In this document: positions 36,181 through 49,634 of the stretch, piece by piece
How positions within the stretch are numbered: the first letter of the stretch is position 1
How the letters are laid out: each line of letters opens with the position of its first letter
Assembly (NCBI GenBank): GCA_003993805.1
Contig: RSEF01000005.1
Coordinates: 22,237,429 to 22,301,428 of the forward strand
Direction of reading: 5' to 3'
DNA length: 64,000 nt
Source of the DNA: Himantopus leucocephalus
Lineage: Eukaryota; Chordata; Aves; Charadriiformes; Recurvirostridae
Translations under genes and position numbers: made by a program
Notes under the pieces: generated by a model
What the model was told of the DNA's origin: nothing
Seen by the model: only the letters and a program-made list of their open reading frames with translations
Databases searched by the model: none

Positions 36181-39100
36181 AATGCAGGAGACTTTATTTT
36201 TAATAGTCCCTAGGGAATCTTTCTTCCATAGTTTCCAGCAGATTTTTGATACATTGCAAGCTTGGATGGGCCCAAATCATAGTATTTTCTTTAATTTGTA
36301 AAACTAGATGAGCACCTGGCTGAAAAACCTAAGCCTGGCTCATTCATCTCTGAAAAAATGCAATTTCAGGTTGATTTTTATCAAGTTGCTACAATAAAAA
36401 ATAATCACATCATTGATATTCAGGTTTTCAGTAGTAAACAGTAATTTTTCAATTTTAAGTTGATATTTTTTATTCAAATTTGTTTCTATTCCAAAATTTC
36501 GTAATGCTTTAGAAGCTCAAAACCAAATATATTTAAACATTTCAGTTTCCCATGAAATACAGGAAAATGTGCTCAGCATTTTGACCAGAGGCATCATTTC
36601 CTAATTTTTAAAACTTTCAGACATCCAAAAGGAATAATTTAGTTACAGAGATTCAGCTATTCACAACACTTCATGCATTTCTGTAGGAACATGGGAATCT
36701 GGTTAACTGCAGCTGCAACCCTTGCAAGTTCAGAACTTATCCAAAAGCTGTCTGCGTCTTCAGGCAATCGCTTATCATTAGGTGCAGTAAGCACTGAAAT
36801 GAAGATGGATTCTCCTTCTCTTTGACATTGTGATGCTAGACACTATTGGTTTCCCAGAGAGGAAAACTGAACTTTTCAGCCCAGGTGACAATAATATCCC
36901 TTGGCCCCAAGTGTTACCTGGGCTCTAGGGAGGATGTCAAAGGTTTGTTACTTCGCCAATATGCAAGAAGTTCTGTCAAACTCCACAACAATGCCTTTAA
37001 GAGGCAGTAGTCCTAGTCCATACAGTAAGCGTGTCAGGCAGTCTGTAAACAAAATACTATGAGACAAAGAACACTAAAGTGGTTAGACATGAATCAACAT
37101 GACTAACTGTATGACAGTTGCTGTCTCATGAGAAAAAAACATCAGATGGGGCATATTCATAGCCTCTAATCCTAATGCCTCTATGGCAATTTTGGCAGCT
37201 GGTCATGTAGCATTCATTTCTTCCAAGTCAGCTCAATCTCACACTCTGGCAGTTTTGATCTGTAGCCTTCCAGATTAATACAGCACAAACAACTTCAATT
37301 ATCACAGTTCACATCAAAAGGTTTTAGAATAAGGATAATTAAGTCAAACTGTGCCACTGAGAGAGAGAAACACACACAGTGCCGTCAGAGTGTGGTATTT
37401 GAAAGTCTCCCCAAAATCACAACAGATTACTAAAAAAACAAACAAATTTTACTTTTTAATCTGTTCAGCCTGATAAGGTATGAATTTATGCTTATTATTC
37501 TCCTTATATATTCTAGCTGTCAGTCAATGGAAAAATTGTAGACCTTTTGGTGTAAATTCAAACAGAAAACAAAGGGTTTTTTTATAATACACGTGGAACA
37601 AAGTTCTATTCCGGTAAAAATACATGTTCTGTGAAATATAAAGCTCATTTTGCAAAGATAAGAACTTCAAAGTTAATCTGAAACAAGTAGTGAGAAAAGA
37701 TCTGCACCCAGAGGACAACTAACTGCAGAACAATATTTCTCCTTTAATTATATACTTTTAAAATTCTGCTTGAAATAATAATAATGCTGGAAGTCGTAAA
37801 CATATTTCTCATTACCAAAAATTTTCAGTATGTAGAACAGCAAAACAACAAAACATTATCCATTGATTTCTAGGATTAAATTGTGAGCTCTGTAACTCAG
37901 AAGATCATTGTGTAAATGGAGGCAATAGAAAAATGACTGGGCTATATAATTTATAGTAAATCCAGCTAATCTTAGAGAATTAAACACATTTTGTGATGTA
38001 TTTTGTTTTTCTCATTGAGTAGCTCTACATAAATTCAGTGGAATGTGTGATATAACAAATGTGATAAGGGCCAAGGCAGCAGCATAGCAAAAACAAATGA
38101 CAAAAAAGGAACATTAAAGAGATGCTGTGTGTGGAGTCTGTCTGAACCTGTTTTACGTAAGTAACATCACATTAAAGCTAGCATCCAGCATTAACAAACA
38201 ACATGATAGAGTCACTGTTAGAGACTAACAGTTGCAGCACTTATACTAAGAAAAGTACATCGTTATATACGTAAAGGTAACCTATCAGTCGCTTGAACCC
38301 TATCTGCAGAGATTCTAGCCTGTTCCAGTTTCTACTACTAAAACTGTGTCTGTATTTCAGTCTGCAAAGACTCAGATGTCTATGAAGACTGACTACGGGT
38401 TCAGTCTTGATGAACTGACCGAAACAGGAGCTGTCATGTACAGGCTGGAAGTGTCTGTCAGGATAACATTTTATGTCCAGCTGCCAAGTGCTGTGTTACG
38501 CACACTTAATTCATTAATTCATAGCCTTGAAGTAGATCCCTGAATGTGAAATGTCAAAGGTGAACAAAAGGTGTTTATCTGGGCTTCTGCAAGAGTACTG
38601 ATCTGCATGGAGAACATTCCTTTTTTACCTGACAGGAACTCTCCCAATGGGAACTACACCTGTCGTATGGCCTGCGCTGTCTTAACTGTTGCTGTTTTTC
38701 CTTTGCCTAATGAGCTTTTCCACTCTTGAAGGAAAAGAACCCAAGCTCTGATTCCCTTTAGGATGCTGAAAGTTCAAATAGGAAGAGAAGCACAGTGGCC
38801 ATTGCGTGACAATGCTGTGATATGTTACGATAGTACTTATAAGTACATCCACCTAGTTTGTCAGCATAATCTATATAGTTCCCAACAAGAGTAACAAGGA
38901 ATACAGAATGTTTATACAGTGAAATTTTATGAGCTAAAACACTTCCTAATTTAGAAAATATTGTTTTCTACTGTGTCCATAGGAACTACATCATGATGGG
39001 ATAATCAAGAAGCATTTTCAGGGCAGTTTACAAAAAAATATCTTTAATGTCAGTTTTAAATAGAAAAGGAACTGCACTGTCTCCTGCCTTCAATGGAAAT

Positions 39101-39274
39101 ACTACAGAGAGAGGTCATCAGCTATGCAGCTAGTCTATTATATATAGCACATTCCAAAGGCGTATACACCTGGATTAGTCTGGATTGCAGTCTGGTTTAG
39201 TTTACAGCAAAAGGGAAATAGAACTTCTTACTAGATATTCAGGGGCAAAATTATGGCAACTCAAGGACCCCGGC
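36181..39274. other. Single-copy non-coding DNA
   Basis: No exon, RNA gene or transposon was recognised. The hairpin at 36878-36924 is listed separately. Confidence 0.55.
36878..36924 (+). repeat. Hairpin with 13-bp arms and 21-nt loop
   Basis: agcccaggtgaca (36878-36890) pairs with tgttacctgggct (36912-36924). Twelve pairs are Watson-Crick and the thirteenth becomes a G.U wobble in plus-strand RNA. The loop contains a further small palindrome (cttggccccaag). The stem is too short for a canonical miRNA precursor. Confidence 0.55.
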
Positions 39275-39849
39275 TGTCACGCCCCACTCACAAGAGAGGG
39301 GGGAACGTGACTCAGATTCACAAATCCCCAGAAGTGTGGACTAAGGTGAGACAACTCTCAAGGTCCATACAAAGACATTTATTAGATTCCCACAGTGTTT
39401 AATATATGTCTTAACTANNNNNNNNNNNNNNNNNNNNNNNNNNNNNNNNNNNNNNNNNNNNNNNNNNNNNNNNNNNNNNNNNNNNNNNNNNNNNNNNNNN
39501 NNNNNNNNNNNNNNNNNATGTTTAGCATGATCTCGATAATCTTCATTAGCATATGCAAGGTGTGAGGTTTAATATGCATTTTGTGGATAAGGAGGCAAAG
39601 GTCATTCATCGGACACGATGACTCCAAAAACAGAGAAACTAACAAGCTTTACAAGTTGAGCAGAAAGCCCTGTCTTCACAAGGCTTCCCCCCCACAGACA
39701 CATCCTGTGCTGTCCAGAGGAGTTTTCTCTGCTGGGTCTCACAAGAGATAAGCAGGTGTTAATCTTGTCAGTTCTTTGAGCACAAGGCCTACATTGTCCA
39801 GGACTACAGCCATATCTCAACATCCTNAATTTACAAGTCATCTCTTACA
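39275..39849 (-). mobile_element. Solo LTR with internal assembly gap
   Basis: The plus strand begins tgtcacgcccc at 39275 and ends tctcttaca at 39849, giving TG...CA termini. An AATAAA signal on the minus strand at 39383-39378 lies about 100 bp from the left end, as expected for R/U5 of a minus-oriented LTR. Flanking five-mers are CCGGC (39270-39274) and CCAGC (39850-39854). They differ by one C.G to T.A change at a CpG, consistent with an aged 5-bp target duplication. A 100-N gap (39418-39517) and a single N (39827) interrupt it. There is no internal retroviral sequence. Confidence 0.65.
39418..39517. other. Assembly gap of 100 N
   Basis: A placeholder of fixed size inside the LTR. The missing sequence is probably the U3 part of the element. 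Confidence 0.95.
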
Positions 39850-42800
39850 CCAGCACACCTGCTTCTATGGCATTCCAGTTCTCTGCACGTGTACACATCC
39901 ACCACTTGTGCTACTGGCATACACAGCAAAGTTTAGATGTGTTCAAACACTCTGATAATCCAAGTTCTCGGTAGCATTTGATGTGCTACTCTAACTGCTG
40001 TCCTGGGACAGAACATAAAAAGCATGGCTGAGTGCTTGCCCAGAAATGCCAATGTTTCTCCAGGGGGTCATAGCAGATCTGAACCATTAAATGTGTGCCT
40101 TCAGAAGTACTACACTTAAAGAGAAGCATCAGACCTCCTCGGTCTACCTGATCAGCATGCTGCAGATGGAATTTTTTCAGTCTCATTCTACTTCTGGCTC
40201 TCTCACATATGTGGCAAAAGGTCCACAGCCATCAATACATTAGGTCATCTCCTGTCACTCAGCAGCAAGAGCTGTGACAGACAGAAGAGGCCTTGAGAAT
40301 TTTCTTACTTCTGTGCTTACCAGAATCTATCACTTGGTCACATTACCTTTATAATCCGGATGTCAGATCTTGGGGTTTTTACAGAGAATTATGTTTCTGC
40401 TCTTTCAACAAGACTCTAATATCTGCAGCGTTTGTTATGCTGCCTACAATATACCTCTGCTGAGCACGGTTTGTGGCAGAACTGGGAACTATAGGGTCTA
40501 ATTAAATTCTGCTATGCAGTACAGCACCCATTATTTCTTCAGGCTTTTCCTTTCTTGTCCATTAAGTGGAGGTAATCTTAAATCATAACATATATGCTTA
40601 TGGAGCATTTTCAGATTCAAAGGTCATATTATTTTCCTTTTCACAAAGGAATCTTTAGGCAGGAAAGCATCTTCAAAATGGTAAGAGAACACCTCACGTC
40701 AGTGACTGACAAACTGCGTAAGAAAGTTGGAAATAAACTGTAATAACCTTTCTTCTTCCACATCATAAAAACTCTGGCGTCCTTCATTTTGCTATTCAGT
40801 TTAGGAAATTTTTATCCTTGAAGAGAAGCCAGGTCACACTTCCGTTCCTAGCTGATTGTAGGGAGCTGGATGGCTGCTGAGATCCAGAACTGAAAGGGTA
40901 GCTTCTACTTGCAGGCATGAAACTGCCACGTGTGCTTTAGGATGTGAACTGTTTTATAACCTCAGATTAGCAGCCTAGCTTTCTGCTAGTTAGAGGCCAC
41001 AGGTACCTGGGAAAAGTGTGGAAGAGGACTGGAAGCTTAAGAGTTAAAAGAATGGCCCTTTCGGGAAGCCTTTACTTCATCCACTTTGCCCAGCTGTGAT
41101 TCTGAGCTCTGAAGGATGTGTCAAGCAAGTAGGTTAGGGGTTTCTCTCCCTTTTAGCTATGCTACATAAGGAACTTTTCTGCTTGTGTCACACATTTACC
41201 GAGAAATCCAGTTCTTTTTCTTTAGCTCCTCTCAGTAATGGAGTTTGAACTGGGATATAGCCATGTTACACCAATGTTTCAGATCTCTCCTCAGTGAGTG
41301 CTAGAACTATTAGTTTTCTTTTGGGCTAAATTGCCTCAGTCTAGCAACTAATTGCACTGGGACCATTTATACAAGTTGGATTTATTATCTATGGTTATGT
41401 GGTTGGATCATTTTTCTGCATGCTGAAATGAAGCATAATTGGGCTATTTTTCATAACAAATGGAGTGTGCCTGTACAGAAGGAAGTTGGCCTACATCAGG
41501 TTTTGCCTCACTATTTTTAATAGCTCCAGCAGAGAAGGGGTTTCGCTTCTCTGTTGGGGTCTTTCCAGAAGAATGTTTCTCGGTTTGTTTAATGTCACAG
41601 AAGTTGGTCTCTGTCATATAGTTATGAGTGATAAAGTGTAAGTCCTGGTCATTTTTGCATTTCTTTTTTGGAGACAAGTTGAACAAACAAAGTCCAGAAA
41701 GAAGTATTATTAAAAGTACTTGAATTCGCTATACTAACGAGACACTAGTGGCCCGGACCGGTGACTTGCTTGCAAGAATAGCTAGATTTATTCTATTTTA
41801 ACACAAAATGGGAACTTAATGCTTGGGAGGCATTCCAGCCTGGCAGTCCTTTATTGGCAGTCCTGCAATCTCTTAATGCCTGACTTAAAGTGGACATCTC
41901 CAGCAAAAAGTGAATTAATGCATTGTGGTCTATGAATAAATTCAGTATAGCAAGAGTACCGTTTTAGTACTATCAATGAAACGGTTACCTGACCTGTGAT
42001 GCCTAAGTTTTTTCTTTGCTTATCGTGTGGTATAGGTCACATGCATGCTCCAGCAGAAAAGAAACATTGAGAACATTTCATGAAAATCAATCAGACTCTT
42101 CCTCTTTGAGCATCTGCTTTTGTTTAGGTTATGTTTTGCTGGTGACTCTTTGAATCGCAGCTAAGGAAGACCCAGACACACAGGGAGAACATCAGGCACT
42201 GTCTTTATTGCTTTATGCCTTTACTCTCAAAGAAGCTACTGGGTAGATACAAGAGACACAGCAGGGTAGTAACAATCAAATCTGCTTTCCAGCATATTCC
42301 TGAGCTAGTGGCTGTGTCTGTGTGTACACGTCCACTTGCATGCATGTGTTACAGTGTATTTAGAATCTTCATACAGTGGCATTACCTAGTAGGTTTCATC
42401 TTGGTCAGTTATGCCTTTCATTCAGATAGATTGATTTCTTTAATTGTGGTGAGCATGAAGCACAAAGACAACTACCACTTTTCTCTCTAACTCTGCAGTT
42501 CTGAAAGTCTGCTGTATAAAATGGTATTGAGCAAGCTTCAAGGGGGTCAAGACTGTGCAAAAACTTACAGTGAAGTCATATTTCATCTGAATGACTCTTT
42601 GGCATTAATTTCAAGTCACTACCTTCCTTTCCAAAATATCCGTGTGTGGTGCTCACAGTACAGGCTCTGTGGCACACTTCCAAGAGGTCGGATTCCATAG
42701 AATAAATACCCTTCCATAGAATAACTAAACCTTGACATCAGCACATTTTAGTAATTTACACAACAGAGCACTTTGCTGAGGTCTGAGAAAGGAAAAGAAT

Positions 42801-43839
42801 GTATTTTGTATTTCATTCATTTATTTGGATTTATAGCAACACTAGTTTTAAAACAAAGATCTAGAGCTCAAAGAAATGTTGTCATCTATTAGAAATGTGT
42901 GCGCTAATGTGAACAAAACTCAATACATCTTCTTCCAGAAACGGTCTGAATGAAGCCAAGGTCTAATCGACCCTAGTCTTATCAATTGGCATACATACAA
43001 ACACTAGCTCGTATCATAATTTTTTTTGTTACTGGAATGTGCATAGACCTGATCCAAAATCAGCACTTCACTCCATTTATATAATGCTCCCACAGGGATG
43101 AGACTATGCTATTGTATAAATCCATTGTAAGTAATTGAGTTCTGTTAGAATATGAGACGATACAGAGAAAAGTACAGCATTCATACAAGAACAAGATGAG
43201 ACAAGAATATTCAGCTGGAGAAAGAGATGAGTGAAGGGGAACTACAATGTAAGTCTGTTAAATCATGAAAGCAAGGGAGAAGTTAAAAGATAACAATTAT
43301 GTATCTTTCATATAAAGAAAAAACTATAGGAGACCCAATGAAAATATCAGGCAGGAAGTTTAAAACAAATACAAGGCGCTACTGTTTCTAACAACATGTA
43401 CTAACATATACTCCGTTTTTCTGTCTCAGATGGTAGTGGAAGACAAAAGCAGGAATGTTTCCAAAAAGGGATCACAGAACTGCATTGTAGGTAAGTCAAA
43501 CAGCAAAAAACCAAAATGGTCTGGATACAGACTCTGGCACTCAGACTCTTTTGATTTTTGACTGTCAGAAGCTGGGAGGATGTGTCACGGAAAATGCATC
43601 AGACCAGTCATTTACTGGAGTAGTCCAACATGGATATCATATCTTATAAACCCAGTCTGTATCCCAGTCACCCTTTGCTGTGTCAGGTTTATATTTGGAG
43701 AAGCATATATTTCAAGGAAAAGGTATTGGGGCAGAAGAGTATCAAGGTTCAGTCAATGAATAACAGACTTCTCTAAGGAATGCCTGTGTATGTTTCCCTA
43801 TCACTGTTTTTATTGTAGCCACTCTAAAAGTAAAAATAA
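39850..43839. other. Single-copy non-coding DNA
   Basis: No exon, RNA gene or assignable transposon was recognised. A short alternating TG/CA-rich segment lies near 42317-42352 (possible Z-DNA-type composition). ORFs are short and overlap arbitrarily. Confidence 0.55.
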
Positions 43840-43965
43840 CAGTTGTAGATGGTCAAGTAATTTGCCTTAGTTGCATAGGCAAATGATAAGAAGGGAAATT
43901 GAGGCACAAGGAAGGAAAATTACTTCTCCACCCTATCCGCCAGTGGCAGAACTAGACAAACAATT
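43840..43965 (-). mobile_element. MIR-like SINE relic, possibly two overlapping pieces
   Basis: The plus strand contains gggaaattgaggcacaagga followed by an attacttctcc segment and cagtggcagaact. This follows the reverse complement of the MIR core. Just to the left, caagtaatttgccttagttg resembles the same MIR region again, so there may be two minus-oriented pieces side by side or an internal duplication. Confidence 0.55.
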
Positions 43966-45489
43966 GTTCTTTTCAGTTTTTTAGTCTGTTACCTCCCTTT
44001 ACTTTCTCCAGTTGCTGTACCCTAGTGGCATCTAGTGCATGGCAGAAAAGATGGGTTGCAGTTTGTCCTGAAGATCAATGGGTTGGTAGCTGATAGTCAG
44101 GATGCCTCCCTGAGGACTCATTGATGGAAGACCCTTTAAAACTAGGGTGCTTTAGCATGTTTGCTGATTGCAGCGGTGACATTATTGTGAAGTCCTGCTA
44201 GTCTTCAGATTTGAAGCCACAGGAGTCTTTATAGGTCAAAACCAATCATTTCTATTGCACTTGGAAAACATCACTCATGTTTCAGCTCAGTTCCTCCTGC
44301 ATCAGCTCTGCATCTTATCTGATTTATGCTTTATTTCCATGTACAATATATTGCAGTAATCCAATTCCCAAGTAACTCAGGCATGGATGGTAGCAGCAGT
44401 GTCCTAGAAGTGGTTGCAGTCTACCAACCAGAAGCAAATGCACAAGAAAGTAATTTTGGCATAAGAAAATCCAAGTGCAGCTAAGGATTTTACAGCCCTT
44501 CATCTTCAGTCTTATGTCAGATAAAGAAAATATTGTGCACAACACTGATGAGCTGAGGGATTGCTAAAATCAGAGCAATGCACTACGTTGATAATTTACT
44601 TCCCTAACAATTCAACAAACGCATGACTGGAAGACACAGGTTAACAACGGCATATTTCAAGTGCTACTGAAACTTGATTTTTGAATTTTTTTTCTCCCTT
44701 AGCTAAAACAATTAAAGTTTTAATTAATTGCACCGAGAAGAAACTTGAGATGCATAACTTCCCAGAGAGGTAGCAGAGTTAGATTACCTCTTTCCACTAA
44801 TGCTGTCTAATAAATAGGTTTCAGGAACACACATTAGTTAACATTAGAAAATCTTTCAAAAATTAATCTAGCCCCAAATTTGCTTGTTCCAGCTGATCTG
44901 GTTTAATAATACTTAAATATGCACAGCATGCTTATATTTGCCTTGCATTTTTTTAGTGGAAAGAGTTCGTAGAAAACATCTTAAAAAGTGATTCTTCTAC
45001 AAGAAAAACAACTTTGCATTCTTAAAGATGAGATTCATCCTTACTTTACATCAGTTTACACTTCACTGAGTTTAACAATGCTTCTCCTTATCTTCACCCA
45101 TTTAAGGGAGCCCTGAACCAGGCCATAAATTTGTATCCATTTATATGAATGCATAGCTAAATCTGGTGTACGCTAACAGGATCTGGCACACCAACCATCA
45201 TATATTTCTCACAAACAGTTCCTTGCTCTTGCATTTTTATTACAAGCCCTGCAATTTGGGGTGTTTTTTTCTTGAAATCCCAGTTTACAGAGTAACATTA
45301 TTTTACAAGAAATTAAACTTTCATTTTTCTTTTCAGAAAGTAAGCTTCAAGTTCTCATGGCTGCTAAGAGACATTTAGAAAGGTTAATCTGAAAGGATCA
45401 AACACTAGAAGGCAAATAATATAAAGATCCCAAGGGATATTACTTTTAAAATCTCATGATTTTTAAACCAGTTTTATGAGATTAAATTG
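43966..45489. other. Single-copy non-coding DNA, AT-rich with homeodomain-type cores
   Basis: Around 44690-44960 the sequence is AT-rich and carries several ATTA/TAAT cores (aattaaagttttaattaatt) in non-simple DNA. It is a weak enhancer candidate. No coding feature was found. Confidence 0.4.
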
Positions 45490-45700
45490 CTGCAGGGGAG
45501 ACTGAGGTTAAACATTACGAAAACCTTCTGCTGCAAGGATAGTTAAGTAGTAGGACAGTTTGTCTAGAGAGCTTATGATTCTCCACCAGCGGAGGTTTTT
45601 AAGAGCAAACTGGACAGGTTTCTATCCAGGAATGTTAAGCTCTCATTGATTCTGCCTTAAGAGGTGGAGTAGAAATATAAGGTCATGTAGTGAGGTTCAT
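45490..45700 (+). mobile_element. Old CR1 LINE 3' fragment
   Basis: The plus strand shows a ctgcaggggagactgaggtt start, then a segment with the order of the CR1 3' region (ctgctgcaaggatagttaag, gcggaggtttttaagagc, ggacaggtttctatccagg). It has no coding potential and is heavily diverged. Ends are approximate. Confidence 0.7.
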
Positions 45701-48700
45701 CTCGTGCCCCATTTTCCATAGTAATGATTTCTGTAGCCTGATTTACCATTTTGAACATGTTGGGTTAACAATGATAAATGCAAAATTGCCTCATCTAAAC
45801 CACGGGCAATCACTGCTTGTAATGAATTTTTTATCAATATAGCTTAGAAAAAATTATATAAAATTCAATGTTAGTAGAAAAAATGGAATGCATCCATTTT
45901 AAAAAGTTGGGGGTTTTCCCCAAAGTCCTTTCCATAGGTTCTAAGGGATCTCTATTCAGGACATATCTTTAAAGACTCTTAAAGTGGATTTTATCAGCCC
46001 GAAGTAATCCCAAATGGACAGATTTTGGTTTCATTTTTCTATTGTTTTCTAATTACTTATTTTATTCTCATCCTACTATGATTTTAATTCTAGCATGCTC
46101 ATATTTTTTAAATTTTATTGTATCATGGCTTTACAAGTTCTATTGCACAGTGGCCCAGCTGACATTTAAGATGGCAGCTTTTCTTATAAGACAAGGTTAC
46201 CTTGTTAGCAACTGGAAAAATCAGCTCAATAAATACTTTGGCAATGCCTTTTGAGCTAATTTGCTGTGTGTGGACTCTCTTAGCTGTTAGCAAAGAATGA
46301 ATGCAGTGCACAGCATGTATAATATGTGCCCTTGACATAAGAAAACCTCAGAAATAACTAGAACTGTAAGAGAGAACAGAAAGGTCTAGAGGAGTCAGGA
46401 TATTGTTTCCCGCCTTGCAGCCTAAGATCAGAGCACACAGCTGAAAGCCTTGGAATGCAGCAGATACTCACTCTAGTAGACATCCCAGTAACTATTTATC
46501 TCTCATGTATCTGATATGATATGCAGAAAAACTACATGAGGAACATTTTGTTCCAGCTGGTGAATCAAGAATTTATATGGAGGAAAATGTCAGAAGCATG
46601 GTTCCTTGCGTAACACTGAATCTGTACCATTCTGCACTCATTCTGGATATTGAAAGAGGCAAAGGTCCTATATAAAAAAAATATATATATCAAAGCTTCT
46701 GCTATAATGCATACTTATAACACAAAGAAAATTTGAATTAAAGTTTCCCAAGTATTATTTAGCTTTTCCATGCTTCATGTTAAAGCCTAAACAATATTAT
46801 TCTGAAGACTTTTTCAAGAAAAGAAAAAGATGCACAACTTTTAACACCCTCCTCCCAACATTGCTGATAGGATTTTATTATCAGTCTTCAAAATAGACCT
46901 TTTTCCTTGGAGCTTATTTATTATTTATTTAATCGGGAGGAGTCTTTGTATTTATGTATTTATTGTTATTAATTCTTACTTGGTAGAAAGCTATTTGCAG
47001 TTGGTCTAGCATGCCTGAGGGAGCACAGTGAAACCATCTTATCTTTCTGCACCTCAAAAGTTGATGGATTCCTAAACTTCATGTTGTGTGTTCTGTAGGC
47101 AAAGGAAACCATCTACCATGACCCAAGAAGTGGTTAGAAGAACTCTTACAGATGGTCTTCTGAGGCCTGGTGCTGACTCCAAGCACTGCCAGCCTTGTTC
47201 TTTCTAGGCCTGCTAATACTATTGCCTCAGCAGATCCTGAGAATTTCTAACGCAGTGCTGTGCTGCTGGTGCTTTGGGTTGTGCACAAGTTTATGCTATA
47301 AACAAGTAAACAAAAAAGGCAAGTCTTAAACTGCAAATGCAACATGGACTGTCTCAGCTTTAAATAACAGAGAAGTCGTGTGTCTCAGCTTTTAAATAAA
47401 AGGGACGTTATAATCAATTTCTTGCACTTGTCCTGTTCCTACCTTAAGAGTCCCAAACTAGGCACTGAAGAATCCAAAAGCATCTGTTTCATAATGTGGG
47501 CATGATCATGCTATTAATTCAATTGCAATTTGTCAGTTCAGGTCAAGAAGAGTGTTTCCCAGTACTCCATTCACTAAAGAGTGGAGTCAAGTACAGACAC
47601 TCCATTCACTAATAGTCATAAATATGTTTTTTGGTTTAGTTTTACTATTTCTTGCATCCAAACCAGTGTCCACCGACCATCCCCAATCTACTGCGCACAT
47701 GTATCCATCCCTCCAGTTCTATTTTATGGAAAAGAAACAAGCAATACATATCCTTGCACCAACTATATTTCAATGTTTGCTATTAATAAAAGAATCTGGC
47801 CACCTCAGGAAGTCTTACGCACTTTTTATTCCTAAAGGGTGAAAAGGTTACTGAAAATTGATATAACTACTTTTTCTTTTGCAATATCAAAACTAATGCT
47901 GTTCAATGGAAAAGACTCCACCTTTTAGAAATTTCTTTCTCAACATCTCTACTCTGAAACTTCACACACTCTCTTGAGAATTATAAAAAGTCAGCCTAAA
48001 TATAAATACAGAAATATGTAATATTCTTAGGAAGGGTTATAAAAATGAATCAAAGCAATATGCCTCTTGTTCCTCCAGCAAATACACCAAAAATGAATCT
48101 ATTTCTGAGCATTTTATTTAGTTTTAAGGTAAAATAGAAGAATTATTTCACTGTAAATAAAACTTTGTAACATTCTAATTGTTGGTTAGCCTTAATGGGG
48201 GTGGATTAGGAGTGTGAATAGAGTAGAAGAGCCAAGAGTTGATGCAGGGCTGAAATAAGGCATCAAGGCAAAAGCAGGGCTTAAGTAGAGACTAGAGCAA
48301 GAACGAAAGCTCCAAAAAAGCAAAAAACAGGGAGGACCCTCGAGCAGGCATCCTGCTGCACCCAGAGCTGAAAGTTAAAAGACACGAGGACCCATGACAA
48401 AAAGGCCAAATAAGCCCCTTTCAGGGTCATCCCTCTGAGGTAAAGATATTGTGAGAACGAAAATGGCCATTGCTCATAGACATTGCTCATCTCCATAATG
48501 CCACTGTGACCCACATTTCTCACTGTGAGTTCTTGTGATGATGTCATTGGTCAACTCCTGGCAGAGAAGTATGCAATAGAGCTTTTTTTTTTTTTAAGAG
48601 GTCTTAATGTCATGTGCTATTGGTGGCCTGATTCCAATCCAACTCTCTTTGAAAATACTGAATTATCAATAGTCTGTGTTTTATATTGCTGGTGATGTGC

Positions 48701-48944
48701 ACGTGCAGGGTCAGGTTGGAATGCAAGCTCAAGTCCACCCCCTGTTTCAGTTCTAGAATTTTCTGAAGGTGATAGAATAGCATTAACATCTTCTTTGCTG
48801 AAGTGATTAATTGATTAATAATGGTAGCTGAGTGCACATAGTGATGTATTTGACAAGCCAATTAATCATCCAGGTATTATAGCACAGGATTAGGAGCACA
48901 GACCTCAGAAAAGGGTCAAAGTTAGAGGTTAGGAAGGCATTTAG
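45701..48944. other. Single-copy non-coding DNA
   Basis: No exon or transposon was recognised. A TTTA-rich tract lies at 46912-46975, with short TA runs near 46674-46691 and a poly(T) run at about 48583-48596. The twelve-mer ctccattcacta occurs twice near 47565 and 47600. Confidence 0.55.
46912..46975 (+). repeat. (TTTA)n-type simple repeat
   Basis: Degenerate TTTA/TTAT words, interrupted by a cgggaggagtc segment. Confidence 0.65.
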
Positions 48945-49634
48945 CAACCTGTTATGGTTTGAGGAACCCACAACAATCTCTTGTCTTTTAGACAATCATT
49001 GTCTCACCCAATGACCCCTCCCGACCTGGGAAGGGGAATTGGGAAGAAACAAAGAAACCCGGGGGTTGAAATATAAACAGATTTAATAGAATAAGACTAA
49101 ATAATTAACATTAATAACACTAAAGAACCAATATTGATCCCAATACCAATATAAAATATACAAGGATTATACTCAGCTAATTATATCAGTAGGAAGCTGT
49201 GCGCTCCCAAGAGTGGACAGCAAATGTCAGACACAATGAGCGCTACAGCTTTGGGAGTAAGGGAAGGGCTCAGGGGTCCAGCACCAGCACAAGAAGTTTT
49301 CAGGATCGCAGCCATCAAGGAAGAGAGAAAAATTTCTCAGCAAACTTCTAATTTATATTGAATGTGACGGTCATGGCATGAAATAATCCTGTTGGCCAGC
49401 TTGGGTCATGTGTCCAGGTCTCGCTCCTCCTCATCCCTGCACCTGGCTAGCTCAAAAACACTGAGACCTTGAAACCTGCATGCCATAGCTGGCTATGAAG
49501 TAAATATTTTCACAAATTTAGACACTATAGTCTTCTAAAAGTACAGTTTTCCCAAGCATTAGAAGAGACTTTACTGAAAAGTAAAATTACAGAAAGAGAA
49601 ATTAGTCCTGTGTCGCTCAAACCAGGACACAACC
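48945..49634 (-). mobile_element. Solo LTR (48950-49629) with perfect 5-bp target duplication
   Basis: The LTR spans 48950-49629 (680 bp). Its termini are TGTTATGGTTTGA and TCAAACCAGGACA, an inverted repeat with two mismatches. It is flanked on both sides by CAACC (48945-48949 and 49630-49634), a perfect 5-bp duplication of the size typical of class III (ERVL-type) integrations. On the minus strand it starts TGTCCTGGTTTGAGCGACAC. A TATA-like element lies at 49359-49351 and an ATTAAA signal at 49087-49082, leaving about 130 bp to the 3' end. No internal genes remain, so the provirus was removed by LTR-LTR recombination. Confidence 0.92.
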
